This document shows, in pieces, positions 8,289 through 13,358 of a stretch of DNA of 13,358 nt. The stretch covers positions 1-13,358 of the forward strand of contig QWII01000167.1 in NCBI GenBank assembly GCA_021405325.1, written 5' to 3'. A program made the translations under genes and the position numbers. This DNA is from Caldilinea sp. CFX5. Lineage in GTDB: Bacteria > Chloroflexota > Anaerolineae > Caldilineales > Caldilineaceae. The notes below the pieces were generated by a model. It was not told the DNA's origin and made no database searches. It saw only the letters and a program-made list of their open reading frames with translations. Numbering within the stretch: position 1 is the first letter of the stretch; each line of letters begins with the position of its first letter.

Positions 8289-8777
8289 ATGTCACCGCTT
8301 TACCGTGTTGGTACACTCGTTGCAGCCTGGATGAGTAGCCTGATTGGTCTGTTTTTGGTGTTACCGCTAGGGTTGATCGTCGTGGAGTGGCTGATCTTTC
8401 CGCTGGCGCTGGTGATCGCAGCCTTGCTGGCCGCATTAGGCGCCGGTTGGGCGGGCACCTACCTGGCGCACGACCAGACCCAGACCTTACTCTTGCCAGT
8501 GATCAGCGCCACCATCGAGATGGCGGCGGGGCTGGCTTTGTTCTTTCTCCTATCAGTCTGGGCGGGGTTGACTAGCTTTGGCCCACTCGTCGTGCCAGTG
8601 CTGTTTTTTAGTCTCGTCCTTGCTGTGAGCGCGACGTTCGCCACCTGGCGCTTTCGCAGCCCACAGCAGAACCGGCGCGCTGCGGTCAGGCTGACCGCCA
8701 CCTTGCTGGTGCTGGCCGTCGTCAGCGTGCCGGGCGTTGTTTTCCTGGCGTCGCTGTTGGGGTTGGCCGGCGCTTGA
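8289..8777 (+). CDS. Polytopic membrane protein of unknown function, 162 aa
   Basis: I do not recognise a named family. The 162-residue product is almost wholly hydrophobic, with about five predicted membrane helices (near 8-31, 35-58, 67-92, 97-118 and 131-158). The only clearly polar stretches are HDQTQT (61-66) and a basic RFRSPQQNRR loop (121-130). No catalytic motif is visible. ATG 8289 is chosen because AAGGAGG (8274-8280) sits 8 bases upstream; the frame is open further back but that part overlaps serine hydrolase 2. A 35-base gap from that gene and 45 bases to the next suggest the same operon. It may be an accessory membrane subunit (inference only). Confidence 0.8.
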   Translation: MSPLYRVGTLVAAWMSSLIGLFLVLPLGLIVVEWLIFPLALVIAALLAALGAGWAGTYLAHDQTQTLLLPVISATIEMAAGLALFFLLSVWAGLTSFGPLVVPVLFFSLVLAVSATFATWRFRSPQQNRRAAVRLTATLLVLAVVSVPGVVFLASLLGLAGA

Positions 8778-8822
8778 CCATAATCAGATCGTGTTCTACA
8801 TCAACCTGGTAAAGGGGGTTCT

Positions 8823-9599
8823 ATGTCGATCCTTACAAAAGCTAACACCCAGCCAATCATCCAGAAGATGCCGGTGCTGGCAAAGGTTATTCTCGGTTTT
8901 GCCCTGATTTACGGCACGCTGGAAGCGCTGGCCCGGCTGCTGGGTGATGTCTTGCCGGCAGAAAATGCCCTGCTCATCACGGGCGCCGTGCTGGTGGTCA
9001 CGTTGGTGGTGGAGATGGGGTTATTTACCCGTGACTGGCAAGCGGCGCTGCGCCGTCTGGGCTTGGGCTGGTCGGGCTGGGGGGCGTTGGGGGTGGCGCT
9101 GTTGATTGCCCTCTTACAACTGGCCGTGTACCCGTTGATCACCTGGCTGACCGGCTACCGCTGGACGCTGCCAACCAACTTACCCTGGACAATGGTCGGC
9201 ATCTTTGCCCTGCATGGTGTGGCGGAAGAGGTGCTCTACCGGGCTTTTCTCTTTGGTCATCTGCGCCAGGGGCGAAGCTTTTGGCGGGCCGCCTGGCTGG
9301 CGGTGTTGTTGTTCACCTTGAGCCACCTGCCGATCCTGGCGACGCAAGGGCTGGTGGTTGGCGGTGCAGCAGTCACCCTCTCTATCGCCTCCTCCTTTCC
9401 CTTTGCCCGGCTCTACGAGCAGGGGCGGAACACCATCTGGGCGCCGGCACTGGTGCATGGCGCGGTAGATACGGTCATTCCCCTCCTGGCCGTGGGTGGC
9501 ATGGCCGGTGGTGGTCAACCGGCGGCCTTGATCTGGATGGGGTTGGCGATGGTGCTGCCCTATCTGGCGTTCCTGTTCCCCCAGCCAAGGTCGATTTAG
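8823..9599 (+). CDS. CPBP family intramembrane metalloprotease
   Basis: This 258-residue polytopic protein belongs to the CPBP (CAAX protease / bacteriocin-processing, ABI) family. The three family motifs are present: EEVLYR (E135, E136, R140), FTLSH (F164, H168) and HGAVD (H212, D216). These residues line the intramembrane active site in known members such as Rce1-type proteases. Hydrophobic helices occupy most of the chain. AAAGGGGG lies just before the ATG at 8823. In bacteria such proteins process or protect against peptides, including bacteriocin immunity; whether that holds here is unknown. A second, truncated member of the family lies at 11954. Confidence 0.92.
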   Translation: MSILTKANTQPIIQKMPVLAKVILGFALIYGTLEALARLLGDVLPAENALLITGAVLVVTLVVEMGLFTRDWQAALRRLGLGWSGWGALGVALLIALLQLAVYPLITWLTGYRWTLPTNLPWTMVGIFALHGVAEEVLYRAFLFGHLRQGRSFWRAAWLAVLLFTLSHLPILATQGLVVGGAAVTLSIASSFPFARLYEQGRNTIWAPALVHGAVDTVIPLLAVGGMAGGGQPAALIWMGLAMVLPYLAFLFPQPRSI

Positions 9600-9602
9600 C
9601 AA

Positions 9603-9667
9603 AATCAACCACCTCATCCATCTTTGGGTAGATGACAGGTCACTGGGAAAGGCTATTGTATGAGCAT
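9603..9667 (+). repeat. Intergenic leader repeat, copy 2
   Basis: Bases 9603-9636 match 3102-3135 at 27 of 34 positions without gaps, and similarity continues, with a two-base gap, into GGCTAT and ATGAGCAT at the start of the 88-aa gene. It contains a small dyad CATCT (9619-9623) / AGATG (9630-9634). It fills most of the only sizeable gap inside the operon, so it could be an internal promoter or operator, or a relic of duplication. Confidence 0.55.
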
Positions 9668-9926
9668 GGACAGCAAGCTGATGCACTATCAAATCCGGGT
9701 CAAAGGCCACTTTGACCGCAAACTCATGGAATGGTTTGCTCCCTTGACCGTTACCAACGAAGCGCAGGGGGAAGCGCTGCTCACTGGGCCAATCCGTGAC
9801 CAGGCTGAGTTGTACGGCGTGTTGCTCAAGCTCTACAACCTGAATTTTACCTTGCTGGCGGTGCAACCAGCGCCCACAGCGCCAGCGGTTGGGTCAACTA
9901 TTCAAGCAGGAGGCAATGATCAATGA
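9660..9926 (+). CDS. Small conserved-looking soluble protein, 88 aa
   Basis: This 88-residue protein has no signal peptide or membrane helix. Its core (about 8-68) reads as an alternating strand/helix domain: MHYQIRVKGHFD, then LTVTNEAQGEALLTGPIRDQAELYGVLLKLYNL and a final strand FTLLAVQ. Small proteins of this pattern (RVKGHxD...LTGPxxDQAxLxGLLxKxxxL) are familiar as unnamed hypotheticals in Chloroflexota and Actinomycetota; the family has no function that I know of. Its upstream site is only a weak GGAAAGG. It ends in an ATGA overlap with the next gene (stop 9924-9926, next start 9923), so translation of the two is probably coupled. It may be a partner or regulator of that membrane protein (inference). 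Confidence 0.8.
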   Translation: MSMDSKLMHYQIRVKGHFDRKLMEWFAPLTVTNEAQGEALLTGPIRDQAELYGVLLKLYNLNFTLLAVQPAPTAPAVGSTIQAGGNDQ

Positions 9927-10561
9927 ATCACACAGAAACCCATCGCACGAACGCTGCTGGCCTTGGCCTGCGCTGGATCGGTGCAAACTTCGTCGCCGTG
10001 GTGCTTGCCATCGTGGCGGTGCTGCCGCTGGCGGTCAACCTGGCCTACGCCAATCAACCTGCCTGGCTGACTGGCGCGCTGGTCGGCGCGGTCCTGGGAT
10101 TGGCGCTGGGCGTGGCGCAATGGTGGGTGCTGCGGCGCCCGCTGTCCCTCAGCCGGTGGTGGATCGTCAACTCCTTGATCGGCGGGGCGCTGGGGCTGGC
10201 CATTGGAATGCAGTTGGCTGATGCTCTGCCTGTCATGCCCGTGACCAAACCGCTGGCGCGCGACACGGCAACCCTTTTCGCCACCGGCACGGCGCTTCAG
10301 GCGGCAAGCAGTGGTTTGCTCTTTGGGTTGTTGCTTGGATTGCTGCAATGGCTTGTGCTGCGGCAACGGGTCCATAGCGCTGGTTGGTGGATTGTCGCCA
10401 ACACCATTGGTTGGGCGGCGGCGCTTGGCCTGGCCGCGCTTTGGCCCGCCGGCGGCGCTATTGGGTGGTTATTGCTGGCCGGAACGGTTAATGGCGTGAT
10501 CACGGGCTGGCTCCTGCAAAGTTGGGTCAACCGGGATCATCGCGCAAACAGTGAAGCATAA
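9923..10561 (+). CDS. Membrane protein with internal QWxVLR repeats, 212 aa
   Basis: This 212-residue polytopic protein has about six hydrophobic segments. It contains an internal duplication: GLALGVAQWWVLRR (59-72) followed by RWWIVNSLIG (78-87) corresponds to GLLLGLLQWLVLRQ (about 135-148) followed by GWWIVANTIG (154-163). A third, diverged unit may be GVITGWLLQSWVNR (191-204). Proteins with such repeats are common in Chloroflexota and cyanobacteria but lack a known function. The start ATG overlaps the stop of the 88-aa gene by four bases, with AGGAGG (9908-9913) 9 bases upstream. No catalytic motif is visible; a role as a membrane scaffold or transporter-like protein cannot be decided. Confidence 0.85.
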   Translation: MNHTETHRTNAAGLGLRWIGANFVAVVLAIVAVLPLAVNLAYANQPAWLTGALVGAVLGLALGVAQWWVLRRPLSLSRWWIVNSLIGGALGLAIGMQLADALPVMPVTKPLARDTATLFATGTALQAASSGLLFGLLLGLLQWLVLRQRVHSAGWWIVANTIGWAAALGLAALWPAGGAIGWLLLAGTVNGVITGWLLQSWVNRDHRANSEA

Positions 10562-10574
10562 ACAGGAGGCCGCC

Positions 10575-11621
10575 ATGAGAACGATTACCGCGACAGAAAC
10601 GATGAACCGACCGTTGCCCAAGCCGTGGGCGCGTAACCGACTGCTGCTTTGGGGTGGGCGCGTGCTGCTGATCTGCCTCGTGTTGGCTCTGACCGGCGCA
10701 AGTTACCAGGCGCTTGCCACCGCCCGCGATGCCCGCGCCTTCCCGCCCCCCGGACAACTGGTGGATGTCGGCGGCTACAAGCTGCACATCCACTGCACCG
10801 GCGCCGGATCGCCGACAGTGGTGACCGAAAATGGGTTGGGCGGCGCTTCGCCCGACTGGGGGCTGGTGCAGCCGGCGGTCAGCCAGACGACGCGCATCTG
10901 TAGCTATGACCGGGCGGGCGCCGGTTGGAGTGCAGCCGGGCCGGCCCGGCGGACGAGCCGGCAGATCAGCGCCGAACTGCATACACTGTTGCAGAATGCC
11001 GGGCTATCGGCCCCTTATGTGCTGGTGGGGCACTCGGCGGGGGGGCTGCACGCGCGGGTCTATGCCAGCCAGTATCCTGACGAAGTGGCCGGGTTGGTGC
11101 TGGTTGACCCAACCCCGGCGGAGGCAATCATGAAATTTTCCCCTGAGCAACAGCGTGTGGTGTTACCCAATCTGGCGCAATTTCGACTGTTACGGGTCAT
11201 GCAGTTTGTAGGGGTGTTGCGCTTCCTGCCGCTCCCCGGCGATGAGGTGCTGACCCCCTTGCCGGCGCCAATGCAAGCGCAGATGCGCGCGCTGCGCTTG
11301 CAAAGTGGGGCTATGACGGCGCTGGCGGCTGAGGCAGCGGGCCTGGCCGCAAGTATTCGTGAGGCCGCCGCAGCAACTCCCTTGCCGCCCGACCGCCCCT
11401 TGCTGATCCTCTGGCATGGCATCCCGGCCGAACCGGTTGCGCTGGAACCGGACGCCAGAGCCGCGCTGGATGCCTTAGTTCAACAGTCGCAGAACAGCAA
11501 ACTCCTGGTGGCGGAGAACAGCGGTCATGCCATCCCGCTGGAACGCCCGGATCTGGTGATCGACGCTATCAACCAGGTGGTTGCGGCAGTGCGGACAGGC
11601 GTGCCGCTGTCAGAAAGGTAA
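10575..11621 (+). CDS. Alpha/beta hydrolase 2, membrane-anchored
   Basis: This 348-residue alpha/beta-hydrolase-fold enzyme is the paralogue of the gene at 5583. An N-terminal membrane helix (about 23-45) leads into FPPPGQLVDVGGYKLH. The nucleophile elbow is GHSAGG (S154), preceded by YDRAGAGWS (111-119), and H318 in NSGHAIPLERPD is the probable catalytic histidine. It has ENGLGG (85-90) at the oxyanion-hole position where the paralogue has HVGDG. AGGAGG (10564-10569) precedes the ATG at 10575; an in-frame GTG at 10551 overlaps the previous gene and is less likely. The gap from the 212-aa gene is 13 bases. It is the last intact gene of the operon. The GHSAGG elbow and C-terminal histidine are typical of esterases and related hydrolases; the substrate is unknown. 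Confidence 0.92.
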   Translation: MRTITATETMNRPLPKPWARNRLLLWGGRVLLICLVLALTGASYQALATARDARAFPPPGQLVDVGGYKLHIHCTGAGSPTVVTENGLGGASPDWGLVQPAVSQTTRICSYDRAGAGWSAAGPARRTSRQISAELHTLLQNAGLSAPYVLVGHSAGGLHARVYASQYPDEVAGLVLVDPTPAEAIMKFSPEQQRVVLPNLAQFRLLRVMQFVGVLRFLPLPGDEVLTPLPAPMQAQMRALRLQSGAMTALAAEAAGLAASIREAAAATPLPPDRPLLILWHGIPAEPVALEPDARAALDALVQQSQNSKLLVAENSGHAIPLERPDLVIDAINQVVAAVRTGVPLSER

Positions 11622-11953
11622 GTCAAATTCATTATTTTGTAGACGTGCCGATCCATCAAGGAGCGTGGCGGCTAAGTGATGGAGTTACGCAGTAGTTTAG
11701 TAAGGAGCATCAACGATGAATCATGGCAAAGTACGGGTTGATGCAGAAAACGGATGCTGCGTTAGGGCTGGTGCGCGAGTTTGTACCCGTCAGCAACCCC
11801 TTAACAACATCGGCGTCAAAACAGACAATGAAGATGGATGACGCGGGCCAAGTCAACGGCCTGACCTTCCGTCACGGTAGTCATACGTTATCGGGCTAGA
11901 ATATCAAGTAAACGGAGCAGCATCATGAATCGAGAGGTGAGTGGGTAAGCGCC
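11622..11953. other. 332-base stretch without an intact gene
   Basis: No full gene or T-run terminator is visible after the operon. An inverted pair TCCATCA (11652-11658) / TGATGGA (11677-11683) could form a weak hairpin. TAAGGAG (11701-11707) precedes an ATG at 11716 that opens a 41-codon frame, and an overlapping 58-codon frame starts at 11723. ACGGAG (11912-11917) precedes ATG 11925, which opens MNREVSG and stops at 11948. These look like start regions and pieces of lost genes rather than working genes. Confidence 0.55.
11723..11899 (+). pseudogene. Possible remnant of a serine hydrolase C-terminal domain
   Basis: A 58-codon frame (stop TAG 11897-11899) has moderately GC-rich third positions like the neighbouring genes. 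Its end, DDAGQVNGLTFRHGSHTLSG, resembles the repeat-like C-terminal (DUF3471-type) tail found on many beta-lactamase-like serine hydrolases. The first part is not recognised. An alternative 41-codon frame at 11716 has the better ribosome binding site. The assignment is tentative and rests on pattern memory alone. Confidence 0.25.
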
Positions 11954-12436
11954 TTGTTCGCTCAGTTGGCCTACAAGCGACTGGTTGCGACTGGGCGTTG
12001 GTGTTTGGTCGCCCTGTTGGGCATGGCGTTGATCGTGCTGTTGGCCTTGTTGCTCAACCGGGCGCTGGGCGGCGCGTGGCCGACTGCGATCCCGGTGGCG
12101 ACCTGGCAAACGCTGCCGTTGCTGGCGGTGGTCTATCTCATCATTGCCCTGATTGAAGAGGTGGGGTGGCGCGGCTATGCGCTGCCGCGCTTGCAGAAAC
12201 GGTATGGCGCGTTGATCGCCAGCCTGCTCTTCGGCCTGAGCTGGGGCGGCTGGCATCTGCCGCAGTGGTTTATCCCGGCCACCGAGCAGGCGGACAAGTG
12301 GCCGTTCGTTATCTTTTTGGTGCATACGGTCGCCTTTTCTGTTCTGCTGACCTGGCTCTATAACCGGAGCGTCGGCAGCCTTTGGTCGGTCATTCTGGCC
12401 CATGCCGCCTTTAACCTCATTGGACGGCAAGCGTAG
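11954..12436 (+). CDS. CPBP family intramembrane metalloprotease, N-terminally truncated
   Basis: Read from TTG 11954 this gives 160 residues, well short of the 230-300 usual for bacterial CPBP proteases. The catalytic half is intact: EEVGWRG (E68, E69, R73), WGGWH (W97, H101) and HAAFN (H150, N154), with about four hydrophobic segments. What is missing is the N-terminal helix region. There is no ATG in this frame after the stop at 11909-11911, whereas a well-placed ATG at 11925, after ACGGAG, is in another frame and ends after seven codons. The simplest reading is that a deletion joined an original start to the later part out of frame. The 3' end converges with and overlaps the antisense phosphotransferase remnant. 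It may be a pseudogene or a short translated protein. Confidence 0.7.
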   Translation: MFAQLAYKRLVATGRWCLVALLGMALIVLLALLLNRALGGAWPTAIPVATWQTLPLLAVVYLIIALIEEVGWRGYALPRLQKRYGALIASLLFGLSWGGWHLPQWFIPATEQADKWPFVIFLVHTVAFSVLLTWLYNRSVGSLWSVILAHAAFNLIGRQA

Positions 12437-12888
12437 ACGCAGGCCAGGCGTAAACGGGTTGCATCAACATAGGCCGCCAACCGCTGCTCTACTTGGTGAC
12501 TGGGTTGATAGTGCGCCAGGAGGGCCGCCGCGTCCGCTGCTTGCGCCCAGGTGCAACGCTTTTGCCAAGCGCGCAGTTCAAAATGAACTAGACCATTCGC
12601 CAGGTCGAGCGCCGCTTCTCCCACCGCCAGCGTATCAAAATCGAGCAGGCCAACTTCGCCATCAGCGGTAACAAACACCTGCTTGTCATAAAAATCGCGA
12701 TGCAGCAAAACGGGTGGCGATGAGGCCGTGGTCAAGGCCGTCGCCACTCGTTCAATCATGGTTGCGACGCAGGGCGCCAGTGCTGGCGCTACAATGGCTA
12801 AGCGCGCCAGCCGACGCTGCAACACCTCTATTTCATCGCCGGCCGTGTGGGGCATCTTCGCCGTGCCGATGTTGGAGGGCTTTGCCAT
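12358..12888 (-). pseudogene. Aminoglycoside-phosphotransferase-like gene, C-lobe fragment
   Basis: The reverse strand encodes a piece of an APH/choline-kinase-type phosphotransferase. From ATG 12888 (AGGAG just upstream) it gives 176 residues. The catalytic loop LLHRDFYDKQ (H63, D65) and the metal-binding LLDFDTL (D83, D85) are clear, followed by GEAALDLANGL and a C-terminal LRLACVYACRP. The ATP-binding N-lobe is absent: residues before about 17 are antisense to another gene fragment (12845-12940), and the last 20 or so residues are antisense to the CPBP gene. The genuine part is therefore about 12428-12840, cut at both ends. Intact members phosphorylate small molecules such as aminoglycosides or other alcohols; this remnant should not be active. 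Confidence 0.7.
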
Positions 12889-12940
12889 CTTTCTCCTGCC
12901 CTTTGTCTTGGGCAACCGCGAGAGGCCCTTTCCCCGACTG
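12845..12940 (+). pseudogene. Short fragment resembling haem-copper oxidase subunit I
   Basis: About 32 codons in one forward frame read VWGIFAVPMLEGFAIFLLPF, then VLGNRERPFPRL. This matches the pattern of the second and third membrane helix region of cytochrome oxidase subunit I, which ends in an (R/A)xMxFPRL turn. Third positions are GC-rich as in real genes here. Similarity stops abruptly on both sides: upstream is antisense phosphotransferase sequence and downstream are short direct repeats. I read it as an orphan gene piece; confirmation needs a protein search. Confidence 0.45.
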
Positions 12941-12950
12941 TTGGATTTAG

Positions 12951-12976
12951 CCGAGTCCGTAGTCCATGTCCGTAGT
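12951..12976 (+). repeat. 13-bp tandem repeat, two units
   Basis: CCGAGTCCGTAGT (12951-12963) is followed directly by CCATGTCCGTAGT (12964-12976), 11 of 13 bases identical. It belongs to a short repeat cluster with the 15-bp repeat at 12990-13019. Confidence 0.7.
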
Positions 12977-12989
12977 TCAAAAGCATTGC

Positions 12990-13019
12990 CTAAACGACTC
13001 CGGACTAAACGACTTTGGA
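12990..13019 (+). repeat. 15-bp tandem repeat, two units
   Basis: CTAAACGACTCCGGA (12990-13004) is followed directly by CTAAACGACTTTGGA (13005-13019), 13 of 15 bases identical. It lies in the non-coding seam between two gene fragments. Confidence 0.75.
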
Positions 13020-13046
13020 CTGCTTTTCGCTGGTGAAACGACAACC

Positions 13047-13358
13047 ATGGCGATAGATCTGCAATTCTGACCCTACGGGCGCGACCACACGAATCCCCCG
13101 GTGGTGTAGGAGCCGCCGTGGGACAGCCAACAGACGCGCATTCTGGCCGTGCGCGCCTGTTATGACTGTCACAGCAACGAGACGATCTGGCCCTGGTACA
13201 CCAACCTTGCGCCGATTTCGATGATGGTCTACCGGGATGTGATCGAGGGGCGCAAGGTCCTCAATTTCTCCGCGTGGAACGCCGCTGCCTGGACGCCAGA
13301 AGATACCGACCGCCTGGTTGAGGTAGTGAGCAAACGCCAGATGCCGCTGCCTTATTAT
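13047..13358 (+). pseudogene. Haem-binding domain protein (CxxCH), broken by two in-frame stops, runs off window
   Basis: One frame reads MAIDLQF, stop TGA (13068-13070), PYGRDHTNPPVV, stop TAG (13107-13109), then EPPWDS and an open frame to the window end. It contains ACYDCHSNETIWPWY, whose CYDCH is a CxxCH haem-attachment motif, and continues EGRKVLNFSAW. This is the pattern of PF14376 haem-binding domain proteins, which normally have a membrane anchor before a PYGRDHxNPPV segment. The protein similarity continues across both stops in the same frame, so they look like mutations inside a former gene (TAG could come from CAG by one change). The N-terminal anchor is missing. Intact members are extracytoplasmic c-type haem proteins; this copy should not give full-length product. 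Confidence 0.75.

Noticed and set aside
9180..9866. A 228-codon reverse-strand open frame across the CPBP and 88-aa genes.
   Set aside because: Rich in Gln, His and Arg with no domain, and it spans the opposite strand of two real genes and their gap.
11652..11683. TCCATCA / TGATGGA inverted repeat as the operon terminator.
   Set aside because: An 18-base loop, a stem of only seven pairs and no T-run make intrinsic termination unlikely.
11888..12430. A 180-codon reverse-strand open frame opposite the truncated CPBP gene.
   Set aside because: The forward frame carries all three CPBP motifs; the reverse product is low-complexity Gln/Arg-rich.
12889..13044. An N-terminal extension of the phosphotransferase remnant to 13044.
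   Set aside because: The added residues are antisense to the oxidase-like fragment and the short tandem repeats, and do not resemble a kinase N-lobe.

Overview
The window is GC-rich bacterial DNA, most likely from Chloroflexota (Anaerolineae/Caldilineae-like). This is inferred from the kinds of protein present: a large MalT/LAL-type LuxR regulator starting with the TKLYIP signature, serine hydrolases with C-terminal membrane tails, a GIN-head lipoprotein, CPBP proteases and a PF14376-type haem-binding protein. There is no rRNA, tRNA or other marker to prove it. No CRISPR array, transposase or integrase was seen.

Layout. Positions 1-255 are upstream DNA with a perfect 11-bp palindrome (110-134) and a good sigma70-like promoter (180-208). 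A 935-aa ATP-dependent LuxR regulator follows (256-3063); its linker before the DNA-binding domain carries inverted AT-rich heptamer repeats. After a 169-bp gap come nine co-directional genes (3233-11621): serine hydrolase 1, GIN-head lipoprotein, alpha/beta hydrolase 1, serine hydrolase 2, a 162-aa membrane protein, a CPBP protease, an 88-aa soluble protein, a 212-aa repeat-containing membrane protein and alpha/beta hydrolase 2. Gaps are -4 to 60 bp and nearly every gene has a strong AGGAG-type ribosome binding site, so they look like one operon. Two serine hydrolases and two alpha/beta hydrolases are paralogous pairs, suggesting that an ancestral module duplicated. A shared intergenic sequence (27 of 34 bases identical in the core) lies before serine hydrolase 1 and before the 88-aa gene; it may be a common regulatory site or a relic of the duplication.

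From 11622 to the end the DNA is a mosaic of gene pieces: a 332-bp stretch with only small possible remnants, a CPBP protease missing its N-terminal part, an antisense piece of an aminoglycoside-phosphotransferase-like gene, a roughly 32-codon piece resembling haem-copper oxidase subunit I, short direct repeats, and a haem-binding (CxxCH) gene broken by two in-frame stops and running off the window.

Function. Most products are predicted to be in or at the cytoplasmic membrane (hydrolases of peptide, ester or beta-lactam bonds, CPBP proteases, lipoprotein, polytopic proteins). A regulator-controlled cell-envelope or self-protection function is a reasonable hypothesis, but no substrate can be read from the sequence.
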